This document shows positions 57,708-64,000 of a stretch of 64,000 bases of DNA, piece after piece. Numbering within the stretch: position 1 is the stretch's first letter; each line of letters starts with the position of its first letter. The notes below the pieces were generated by a model that searched no databases, was not told where the DNA came from, and worked only from the letters and a program-made list of their open reading frames with translations. The stretch covers positions 11,036,001 through 11,100,000 of the forward strand of contig NZ_CP073318.1 of assembly GCF_018263855.1 (NCBI RefSeq), given 5' to 3'. This DNA is from Kutzneria sp. CA-103260 (GTDB lineage Bacteria; Actinomycetota; Actinomycetes; Mycobacteriales; Pseudonocardiaceae). The position numbers were made by a program, and so were the translations under genes.

Positions 57708-58856
57708 TCAGGCCGCCGGCACCGGCAGCGGTGCCGGCGGGCCGACATAGCGGGCGGCGGGGCGGATGACCTTGCCGCCGCCGGCCTGCTCCAACACGTT
57801 CGCGGACCAGCCGATGACCCGGCTGGCGGCGAACGTCGGCGTGAACATCGACCGCGGGATCCCGCACTGCTCCATCACGACGCCGGCGTAGAACTCGACG
57901 TTGGCGTACAGCTGCCGGCCCGGCTTCAGCTCGGCCAGGACGTCGACGATCCGCTGCTCCACGGTGACGGCGAACTCGGCCAGCTCCGGCGCGAAGCCCC
58001 GGGCCGCCAGGTCAAGGGCGATCTCCCGGAGCATCCGGGCCCGCGGGTCCTCGGTGCGGTAGACGGCGTGGCCGAAGCCCATGATCCGGTCGTCCGCCGC
58101 GACCTTGGCCCGGGCCCACGCGTCGATCTTGTCGGGGGAGCCGATCTCGTCGAGGCTGTCCAGCGCGCGGTCCGGGGCGCCGCCGTGCAGCGGGCCGACG
58201 AACGCGCCGATCGCGGCGGCGACGGCCGAGACGACGTCCGAGCCGGTGGACGCGACGACCCGGGCGGTGAACGTGGACGCGTTGAAACCGTGGTCGACGG
58301 TGGCGACGAGATAGCTCTGGACGGCGGAGACCTGGTTTTCGTCGGGAATCTCGCCGGTGACGGAATACAGCCAGTTCGCCGCGGCCGACAAGTCCGCACG
58401 GGGTTCCAGCGGCTGCAGACCGGCGCGCAGCCGGTGCAGCGCGGCGAGGATCGTCGGCGTGACCGCGCTGACCAGCAGTGCGTCGGCCCGGCGACGCCCC
58501 GGCGTCGCATCCCAGACGGGCGGCAGGTCGCGGGCGGCGGCGATCAGCGACAACGCCGTCCGCAGTCCGGCTAGCGGGTTGAACCTCGACCCGGCGCGGG
58601 CGATCGCCGGCAGTACTTCGCGGACCTCGTCGGGCAGCGGCCGGAGCGCGGCGACCTGTTCGGCGAACTCCCGCCGTTCGTCGGCGTCGGGCAGCCGGCC
58701 CTCGACGAACAGGAACCAGACGTCCTCCAGTGTGCGAGTCCTGGCCAGGTCGATCGCCGAATAGCCGCGGTAGTGATAGAAGCCCTCGGCGCCGCGCACG
58801 TCGCCGAGTTCGGTCGTGGTGACCACGACGTCACGTAGACCAGCCGGTACATCCAT
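57708..58856 (-). CDS. Citrate synthase (CitA-like)
   Basis: A 382-residue type II-like synthase condensing acetyl-CoA (or propionyl-CoA) with oxaloacetate. The catalytic His residues lie in GPLHGGAPDRALDSL and GFGHAVYRTEDPRA; the position of the catalytic Asp is a Glu here (ANVEFYAGVV), as in a known actinobacterial subgroup. MFTPTFAASRVIGWSANVLEQ closes the active site. The ATG at 58856 has GGAGG 5 bases upstream. Divergent from an HTH-containing paralogue across a palindrome at 58890-58910. Confidence 0.92.
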   Translation of the reverse strand: MDVPAGLRDVVVTTTELGDVRGAEGFYHYRGYSAIDLARTRTLEDVWFLFVEGRLPDADERREFAEQVAALRPLPDEVREVLPAIARAGSRFNPLAGLRTALSLIAAARDLPPVWDATPGRRRADALLVSAVTPTILAALHRLRAGLQPLEPRADLSAAANWLYSVTGEIPDENQVSAVQSYLVATVDHGFNASTFTARVVASTGSDVVSAVAAAIGAFVGPLHGGAPDRALDSLDEIGSPDKIDAWARAKVAADDRIMGFGHAVYRTEDPRARMLREIALDLAARGFAPELAEFAVTVEQRIVDVLAELKPGRQLYANVEFYAGVVMEQCGIPRSMFTPTFAASRVIGWSANVLEQAGGGKVIRPAARYVGPPAPLPVPAA

Positions 58857-58889
58857 GACAACCTCCATCTCGACTGGTCCACTGTCGAT

Positions 58890-58910
58890 TTGACAATCAA
58901 CTATTGTCAA
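58890..58910. promoter_or_regulatory. Palindrome between the divergent citrate synthase genes
   Basis: TTGACAAT (58890-58897) and ATTGTCAA (58903-58910) form a perfect 8-base inverted repeat with a 5-base spacer; TGTCAATGTTGATACA follows and repeats the half-site. The region is unusually AT-rich for this DNA. It may be bound by the HTH domain of the adjacent citrate synthase. Confidence 0.65.
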
Positions 58911-58948
58911 TGTTGATACAGTCAAGATGAAGCGAGGAGCCGCAGGTC

Positions 58949-60235
58949 GTGGCGAGCGGGAGTGACGAGCGTTACCTGACCACCGCCGAGGTCGCGCGGC
59001 GGCTGGGCGTGAAGACGGCGACCGTCTACGCCTACGCCAGCCGTGGCATGCTGCGCAGCACCCGGTTGCCCGGCCGCCGCGGCAGCTTCTTCGAACAGGA
59101 CGAGATCGACGAGTTCGTCGCGAACGGCCGCGACGGCCGGCAGCCCTCCGGCGCCGTCGAGCGGATCCGCACCGAACTCACCATGCTCGACGACGACCTG
59201 CTCTTCTACCGCGGTCTCAATGTCGGTGAACTCGCCCTGACCGTCAGCTTCGAGGCCGTCGCCGGACTGCTCTGGACCGGCGAACTCGACCGGACCCGCG
59301 CGTTCCACCGCTACCCCAAGCTCGTCGACACCGTCCGCACGGCGCTGGCCGCACTGCCGCCGGAAACCGGGATGATCGACGCGATGAAGGTCGCCGTCGC
59401 CGTGCTCGGCGCCGTCGATCCGCTCCGGTTCGACCTGTCCACCCCTGCCGTCGTCCGCGTCGGCCAGAAGCTGATCAGCGTGCTGGTCGACGCCCTGCCG
59501 CGCGGCGGGATGGGTACAGCCGGCGACGGCGAAGCCGGGAGAACCGAGATCGGTCCGGCCGGTAGTGACCGGGACGATGCCGGTGGCGGAGCTGGTCGGA
59601 CCGGCGATGACCAGGACGACGGCGTGCTCATCGCCGAGCGACTGGCCGGGAAGCTCGGGGGTCGCCCCATCGACATCGCGCTGCTCAACATCGCCCTGGT
59701 GCTGCTGGCCGACCATGACCTGGCGGCGTCGACGGTGGCGGCCAGGGTCGCGGCCAGTGCCCGGGCCCACCCGTACGCGGTGGTGTCGGCGGGGCTCGGC
59801 GCGGTCGACGGCCGGTATCACGGTGTGCAGAGCACGCTGGCCTACCGGTTCCTGGCCGAGGCGATGGACAACCCGCTGCGGGCGATCGCCGAAAGACAGC
59901 GGGCCGGCGGCATCCCGGGCTTCGGGCACCGGATCTACCAGCAGCACGACCCCCGGGCCGACGTGCTGCTGGGGCTGCTGCGCGGGCATCCGGACGCGGC
60001 GGCGGTGATGCCGACGGTGGACACGGTGATCATCGCCGCCGACTCGTTCCCCAACGTCGACCTGGCCCTGGCCGCCCTGATGCACGCCTACGACCTGCGG
60101 CCCGACGCCGGCGAGACGATCTTCGCGCTGGCCCGCACGGCCGGCTGGCTGGCCCACGCCATCGAGGAGTACCGGGAACCGGGACTGAGGTTTCGACCAC
60201 TCGGCGTGTACACCGGCGACCGTCCGGAGCGATGA
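58949..60235 (+). CDS. Citrate synthase-like protein with N-terminal HTH
   Basis: A 428-residue protein. Residues ~8-62 are a MerR/excisionase-type HTH (YLTTAEVARRLGVKTATVYAYASRGMLRSTRL). The rest is a citrate synthase fold with the catalytic His in GRYHGVQSTLAYRFL, His in GFGHRIYQQHDPRADVLL and Asp in FPNVDLALAALMH; a Gly/Asp-rich insertion at about 188-220 interrupts the large domain. It may be an enzyme, a metabolite-sensing regulator, or both. GTG start at 58949. First gene of an operon with two CoA-ester lyases. Confidence 0.88.
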   Translation: MASGSDERYLTTAEVARRLGVKTATVYAYASRGMLRSTRLPGRRGSFFEQDEIDEFVANGRDGRQPSGAVERIRTELTMLDDDLLFYRGLNVGELALTVSFEAVAGLLWTGELDRTRAFHRYPKLVDTVRTALAALPPETGMIDAMKVAVAVLGAVDPLRFDLSTPAVVRVGQKLISVLVDALPRGGMGTAGDGEAGRTEIGPAGSDRDDAGGGAGRTGDDQDDGVLIAERLAGKLGGRPIDIALLNIALVLLADHDLAASTVAARVAASARAHPYAVVSAGLGAVDGRYHGVQSTLAYRFLAEAMDNPLRAIAERQRAGGIPGFGHRIYQQHDPRADVLLGLLRGHPDAAAVMPTVDTVIIAADSFPNVDLALAALMHAYDLRPDAGETIFALARTAGWLAHAIEEYREPGLRFRPLGVYTGDRPER

Positions 60236-60241
60236 TCGGCC

Positions 60242-61303
60242 ATGCGCTCCGCCAAGGACTTCTTCCGACCGCTCGCGGTCGGCGCGCCGCAGCCGCTGCG
60301 GGAGATCCCGTTCCGGCCGTCCCGGATGATCCACTTCTTCGACCCGGGCAACGAGAAGATGGCCGCCAAGGTGCCCGACCTCGCACCCAAGGTGGACGTG
60401 CTGCTCGGCAACCTGGAGGACGCGGTCCGGGCCGACCGCAAGGAGGCGTCCCGGGCCGGCCTGGTCGCCGTGGCCAGGGCCACCGACTTCGGCGACACCC
60501 AGCTGTGGACGCGGGTGAACAGCCTGGACTCGCCGTGGGGCCTGGACGACCTGCTCACCCTGGTCACCGAGATCGGCGACAAGCTGGACGTGATCATGGT
60601 GCCGAAGGTGGAGGGCGCCGAGGACATCCACTACGTCGACCGGCTGCTCGCCCAGCTGGAGGCCAAGGCCGGCCTGACCCGGCCGATCCTGGTGCACGCC
60701 ATCCTGGAGACGGCCCGCGGCGTGGCCAACGTGGAGGAGATCGCCGGCGCTAGCCCCCGCATGCAGGGCATGTCGCTGGGCCCGGCCGACCTGGCGGCGA
60801 GCCGCCGGATGAAGACCACCCGGGTCGGCGGCGGCCACCCCGGCTACCTGGTGCGCACGGATCCGGTGGGTGACGACCTGACCGCCGGTCGGCAGACCTA
60901 CCAGCAGGATCTGTGGCACTACACGGTCGCGCGCATGGTGGACGCCTGCGCGGCGCACGGGATCCTGCCGTACTACGGGCCGTTCGGCGACATCCGCGAC
61001 GTCGTCGCCTGCGAGGACCAGTTCCGCAACGCCTTCCTGCTCGGCTGTGTCGGCGCGTGGAGCCTGCACCCGGCGCAGATCGACATCGCCCGCCGGGTGT
61101 TCTCGCCGGCGCCGGACGAGGTGGCGTGGGCCCGCAAGGTGATCGCCGCGATGGGCGACGGCACCGGCGCGGTCATGATCGACGGCAAGATGCAGGACGA
61201 CGCCACCGTCAAACAGTGCCGTGTGGTCGCGGAGCTGGCCGACGCGTTGGCGGCGAAGGACCCGGAGCTGGCGAAGGCGTACGCGGAGGCGACCGATGAC
61301 TGA
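60242..61303 (+). CDS. HpcH/HpaI aldolase, malyl-CoA lyase-like
   Basis: A 353-residue TIM-barrel lyase of the CitE/Mcl group. Conserved parts: MIHFFDPGNEKMAAKVPDL, LLGNLEDAVRADRKEASRAGL (metal-binding acid), LWTRVNSLDSPWGLDDL (substrate Arg), VMVPKVEGAEDIHYVD, and the ILETARGVANVEEIAG Glu motif. Such enzymes make or split L-malyl-CoA, beta-methylmalyl-CoA or citramalyl-CoA. It follows the HTH-citrate synthase by 6 bases and overlaps the next lyase by 8, so all three are one operon. Confidence 0.88.
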   Translation: MRSAKDFFRPLAVGAPQPLREIPFRPSRMIHFFDPGNEKMAAKVPDLAPKVDVLLGNLEDAVRADRKEASRAGLVAVARATDFGDTQLWTRVNSLDSPWGLDDLLTLVTEIGDKLDVIMVPKVEGAEDIHYVDRLLAQLEAKAGLTRPILVHAILETARGVANVEEIAGASPRMQGMSLGPADLAASRRMKTTRVGGGHPGYLVRTDPVGDDLTAGRQTYQQDLWHYTVARMVDACAAHGILPYYGPFGDIRDVVACEDQFRNAFLLGCVGAWSLHPAQIDIARRVFSPAPDEVAWARKVIAAMGDGTGAVMIDGKMQDDATVKQCRVVAELADALAAKDPELAKAYAEATDD

Positions 61304-62165
61304 CCTGCGACCGCGCCGGTCGGCGCTCTACATGCCGGGCGCCAACGAGCGTGCCCTGGAGAAGGCCAAGACGCTGCCGGCCGACGCGCTGATCCTCGAC
61401 CTGGAGGACGCCGTCGCGCCGGAGGCCAAGCCGGCCGCCCGCGAGCGGGTCTGCGCCGCGGTCGCCTCCGGCGAGTACGGCCACCGCGAGCTGACGATCC
61501 GGGTCAACGGCTGCGACACGCCCTGGCACGACGACGATGTGCGCGCCGCCGCCAAGGTGGGCCCGGACGCGGTGGTGGTGCCGAAGGTCAACTCCGCCGC
61601 CGACGTGCATGTGGTCGAACGCCTGCTGGAGCAGGAGGGCGCTGCGGACCGCACGAAGATCTGGGCGATGGTGGAGTCGCCGGTCGCGATCCTGCACGCC
61701 AAGGAGATCGCCGCCGCCAGCAGCCGGCTGACCGTGCTGGTCATGGGCACCAACGACCTGGCCAAGGAGTTGCAGGCGCAGCACGTTCCGGGCCGCGCCC
61801 CGCTGCTGGCCAGCCTGTCGTTCTGCCTGCTGGCCGCGCGGGCGTACGGCAAGCAGATCCTCGACGGCGTCTACAACGACGTGAAGGATCTCGACGGGTT
61901 CGCCGCCGAGTGCCGGCAGGGCCGCGAGTTCGGCTTCGACGGCAAGACGCTGATCCACCCCGGCCAGCTGGATCCGTGCAACCGGGCGTTCGCGCCGTCC
62001 GAGGCCGAGATCGAGCGGTCCCGCCGGATCATCGAGGCGTTCGAGGAGGCCGCCAGGCGCGGCGACGGCGTGGTCACCGTGGATGGTCGGATGATCGAGA
62101 ACCTGCACGTCGACGACGCCCGCCGGCTGCTCGCGCTCGCCGACGCCGTCGAGGCGATCGGTTGA
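61296..62165 (+). CDS. CoA-ester lyase (CitE-like)
   Basis: A 289-residue CitE-family protein: RSALYMPGANERALEKAKTLPADALILDLEDAVAPEAKPAAR, LTIRVNGCDTPWHDDDV (Arg), AVVVPKVNSAADVHVVERLL, IWAMVESPVAILHAKEIA (Glu) and GFDGKTLIHPGQLDPCNRAFAPS. Free CitE proteins act on malyl-CoA, citramalyl-CoA or beta-methylmalyl-CoA, either as lyase or as thioesterase. Translationally coupled to the upstream paralogue. Together with two citrate synthases it suggests use of acetyl-/propionyl-CoA and glyoxylate. Confidence 0.9.
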   Translation: MTDLRPRRSALYMPGANERALEKAKTLPADALILDLEDAVAPEAKPAARERVCAAVASGEYGHRELTIRVNGCDTPWHDDDVRAAAKVGPDAVVVPKVNSAADVHVVERLLEQEGAADRTKIWAMVESPVAILHAKEIAAASSRLTVLVMGTNDLAKELQAQHVPGRAPLLASLSFCLLAARAYGKQILDGVYNDVKDLDGFAAECRQGREFGFDGKTLIHPGQLDPCNRAFAPSEAEIERSRRIIEAFEEAARRGDGVVTVDGRMIENLHVDDARRLLALADAVEAIG

Positions 62166-62538
62166 ACGCCAGCAGCCACAGCACGCCGCCCAGCGCGAAC
62201 CACGGGTTCCACAGCACCAGGCTCCAGAACCGTTCCTCGGCGCTGACCTCGGCGATGCCGGTCAGCAGCAGGAACTCGATCAGCACGCCGCGGGCGAACA
62301 GAATGGCCCCGGCGAACTGACCGACCCGCTGCCACGGGTGCCGGAGCAGGCAGAACGCGGCTCCGGCAGCCAACAGCAGGGCCACGCCCCACAGTCCGAA
62401 CAGGACGAACCAGAGTGGGCGCTGTGCCGCGAGGTCCGGGCCGGCCGAGGCGGCCAGCCCGATGTCGCCGCCGAGGGCCCAGTACACGTGCAGTGCCGCG
62501 AACAGCGCGCACCAGCACGCCGCGATCTTCCCCCACAT
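62074..62538 (-). CDS. DUF3995 membrane protein
   Basis: A 154-residue protein with four predicted helices (about residues 5-25, 42-62, 70-92 and 100-125) and the family features LHVYWALGGDIGL and WNPWFALGGVLWLL. The C-terminus is a basic tail (RRRRRARAAGGRRRR) that is antisense to the end of the CoA-lyase gene over 92 bases; the true end may be a product of that overlap. Function unknown. Divergent from the zinc-finger protein gene. Confidence 0.8.
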   Translation of the reverse strand: MWGKIAACWCALFAALHVYWALGGDIGLAASAGPDLAAQRPLWFVLFGLWGVALLLAAGAAFCLLRHPWQRVGQFAGAILFARGVLIEFLLLTGIAEVSAEERFWSLVLWNPWFALGGVLWLLAFNRSPRRRRRARAAGGRRRRAGSRSSDHPR

Positions 62539-62549
62539 GTCCAGTCATG

Positions 62550-62572
62550 CTAGACGAATTCACGTCGTCTAG
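62550..62572. promoter_or_regulatory. Palindrome between DUF3995 and zinc-finger genes
   Basis: CTAGACGA (62550-62557) and TCGTCTAG (62565-62572) form a perfect 8-base inverted repeat with a 7-base spacer, 13 bases before the zinc-finger gene start and 11 bases before the DUF3995 start. It is a candidate operator for the HTH protein that follows. Confidence 0.6.
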
Positions 62573-62585
62573 ATACGGTAGACAG

Positions 62586-63071
62586 ATGCCGGTAGACCGG
62601 GATCTGTTGCGGGACGCCCGCGCGGCCGCCGACCAGTGGGCCGAGGCGCAGGAGCGTACCGAACTCGCCAAGGCCGACTACCACCACGCGGTGCGGCGGC
62701 TGCACCTGGCCGGGGCCTCGCTGCGCGAGATCGCCGAGGCGCTGGACATCAGCCACCAGCGGGTGCACCAGATGATCGACGAGGCCGGCGGCACCGAGGG
62801 CTGGAAGCCACGGCTCAAGGTCGGCGACTGCTCGTTCTGCGGCGCGACCGCGGAGGAGGTCGAGCGGCTGATCGCCGGCCCGGGCGTTTTCGTCTGCGAC
62901 GGCTGCGTGCGGGCGTTCCGCGCCCAACCGCCGCTGACCTCCAGCGCGGCGGACTGCTCGTTCTGCGACCGCCCGGCCGCCGAGGACGGCTGGCTGGCCG
63001 AGGCGGCGGACGCGCGGATCTGCGACCGCTGCCTGGAGTTCTGCGACGAGGTCCTGGCGACCCAGGTCTGA
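62586..63071 (+). CDS. HTH and double ClpX-type C4 zinc-finger protein
   Basis: A 161-residue protein. Residues ~5-70 are a helical region with a sigma-like HTH (RLHLAGASLREIAEALDISHQRVHQMIDEAG). Two ClpX-type zinc-binding domains follow: CSFCGATAEEVERLIAGPG with CDGC, and CSFCDRPAAEDG with CDRC. In ClpX this domain binds substrates and adaptors; here no AAA+ domain is attached. The protein may be a DNA-binding regulator that recognises ClpX partners or zinc. A palindrome sits just upstream. Confidence 0.85.
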   Translation: MPVDRDLLRDARAAADQWAEAQERTELAKADYHHAVRRLHLAGASLREIAEALDISHQRVHQMIDEAGGTEGWKPRLKVGDCSFCGATAEEVERLIAGPGVFVCDGCVRAFRAQPPLTSSAADCSFCDRPAAEDGWLAEAADARICDRCLEFCDEVLATQV

Positions 63072-63103
63072 CGTGCGGGCCTGGGCAGCCGGGACTGTCG
63101 TGG

Positions 63104-63553
63104 CTACTTCGTCCGGTCGACGACGTGGGTGACCGTGTCGGCGCCGTTCGCCTTGGTGGCGGTGATGCCGACCTTGTCGCCGGTGTGCACGTCGCCGATG
63201 GCGGCGGCCTTGCCGTCCTTGCGGACCTTGCTGTCGCCGTTGACGGTGTAGGTGGCGGTGAAGCCGTCGTCGCTCTTGACGGTGATGGACGTCGAGCTGA
63301 CCGACTGCACCTGGCCGCGCTGCACGTCGATGACGCGGTGGTCCTTGCCGTTCAGGGTGACCTCGCCGTGCGCCACCCGGCCGAGCAGTGCCTTGTGGTG
63401 CTTGGCCTTCGCCGGGGCGGCCGGCTGCGTGGACGACGGGGTGGATGTCGTGGTGGCGGCGGGAGCGCTCACGGCGTAGGCGACGCCGCCGCTGGCGATC
63501 AGCGCGACGGCGGCCGCGCCGGTGATGAGCATGGTCCTGGTTCTGCGGGTCAT
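63104..63553 (-). CDS. Secreted DUF5666-like protein
   Basis: A 149-residue exported protein: RTRTMLITGAAAVALIASGGVAYA signal or anchor, a Thr/Ser/Pro-Ala linker and a small beta domain (VDVQRGQVQSVSSTSITVKSDDGFTATYTVNGDSKVRKDGKAA, then GDVHTGDKVGITATK) that fits DUF5666. Function unknown. The ATG at 63553 is preferred; a start 6 codons upstream is possible. Confidence 0.78.
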   Translation of the reverse strand: MTRRTRTMLITGAAAVALIASGGVAYAVSAPAATTTSTPSSTQPAAPAKAKHHKALLGRVAHGEVTLNGKDHRVIDVQRGQVQSVSSTSITVKSDDGFTATYTVNGDSKVRKDGKAAAIGDVHTGDKVGITATKANGADTVTHVVDRTK

Positions 63554-63635
63554 GACCCCACTGTGAGCCACCAGGCTGAACCTGGCCTGAAACCTGCATG
63601 ATCAACATTTTTGGGGCTGCACTAGGGTGTGCGCC

Positions 63636-64000
63636 GTGGCCGAGGTCGACTACTACGAACTGCTCGGGGTTTCTCGGGGCGCTTCAGCCGCCGAGGTGAA
63701 GTCGGCCTACCGGGCGCTCGCCAAGGTGATGCACCCCGACGCCGGCGGCACCGCCGGCACGTTCCGCATGCTCCAGCTCGCGTACGAGACGCTGACCGAC
63801 CCGACCCGGCGCGCCCGCTACGACCTCGGCGATGCCGACGAGCCCGTGCCGGCGACCGCCGCCCCGCGCACCAGAAGACCCACGCCGCGGCGGGACTTCG
63901 GCGACGACCCGAACTACGTGCCGAAGCTGCCGCGGATCGATCCCCGGGGCATTCCCTGGTGGGCCGGTGTGGACGTCGGCGAGCGCGTCCGCTACGTGCC
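63636..64000 (+). CDS. J-domain (DnaJ-like) protein, N-terminal part
   Basis: The gene runs off the window. The GTG at 63636 starts a J-domain: DYYELLGVSRGASAAEVKSAYRALAKVMHPDAGG with the HPD motif, then AYETLTDPTRRARYDLGD. About 121 residues are visible; the rest (PRRDFGDDPNYVPKLPR...) is a basic, Pro-rich linker, and a membrane or C-terminal domain may follow. J-domains stimulate Hsp70 ATPase. Confidence 0.92.
   Translation, partial: MAEVDYYELLGVSRGASAAEVKSAYRALAKVMHPDAGGTAGTFRMLQLAYETLTDPTRRARYDLGDADEPVPATAAPRTRRPTPRRDFGDDPNYVPKLPRIDPRGIPWWAGVDVGERVRYV

Overview
The window is high-GC DNA with the gene style of an actinomycete: many GTG starts, probably leaderless genes, Tat and Sec secreted cell-wall enzymes, and TetR/MarR/LysR/MocR regulators beside their targets. 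The order LysM protein, nrdR, adenosylcobalamin-dependent nrdJ at the left edge is typical of Actinobacteria, and the overall content suggests the Pseudonocardiales (a Kutzneria- or Saccharothrix-like organism). That placement is inference. I see no rRNA, tRNA, CRISPR array, insertion sequence or prophage. About 60 protein genes are supported.

Layout. 1-3.8 kb: end of a LysM protein, then nrdR-nrdJ behind NrdR-box-like palindromes. 3.8-4.8 kb: a two-gene toxin-antitoxin-like module with a three-half-site operator. 4.8-12.1 kb: MarR/FAD-monooxygenase pair, a phosphotransferase, a GST-fold reductase, an aldo/keto reductase, and a LysR regulator with NAD-dependent formate dehydrogenase. 12.1-19.9 kb: TetR/DUF4267 pair, a NAD-binding protein, an ADP-ribosylglycohydrolase, a macrolide-type glycosyltransferase preceded by a 10-residue leader peptide and hairpin, a GNAT, an XRE regulator, DUF2293, a NudC-type Nudix hydrolase and a CBS protein. 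20-29.6 kb: secreted RCC1 protein, TetR/AKR pair, coupled DUF917 and hydantoinase-like genes, D-Ala-D-Ala carboxypeptidase, GH18 and a trypsin-like protease. 29.7-35.7 kb: a PP2C (SpoIIE-type) phosphatase carrying a 15-bp minisatellite, divergent from a soluble hybrid kinase with six 92-residue HAMP-type repeats. 35.7-41.1 kb: HAD, FKBP, an ABC exporter-two-component operon, a membrane protein and a cysteine-free HesB-like protein. 41.1-50.5 kb: L,D-transpeptidase with a long structured leader, a secreted S53 protease of unusual build, Uma2, MFS transporters, an amidase plus NlpC/P60-like pair and a histidine phosphatase.

50.5-55.1 kb is the most interesting part: a 1358-residue membrane NRPS of the Pls/PosA type (the class that makes homopoly-amino acids such as epsilon-poly-lysine) is translationally coupled to a small SET-domain lysine methyltransferase. 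Its adenylation pocket has an acidic residue, as expected for a cationic amino acid. I infer a small biosynthetic unit for an N-methylated or otherwise lysine/ornithine-derived polymer.

55.3-64 kb: a MocR/EamA pair whose ATG codons overlap head to head inside the operator; two divergent citrate synthases, one with an N-terminal HTH, facing a palindrome; two HpcH/CitE-type CoA-ester lyases in the same operon; DUF3995; an HTH plus double ClpX-type zinc-finger protein; a secreted DUF5666-like protein; and the start of a J-domain protein. Convergent gene pairs are often separated by long perfect inverted repeats that look like bidirectional terminators.
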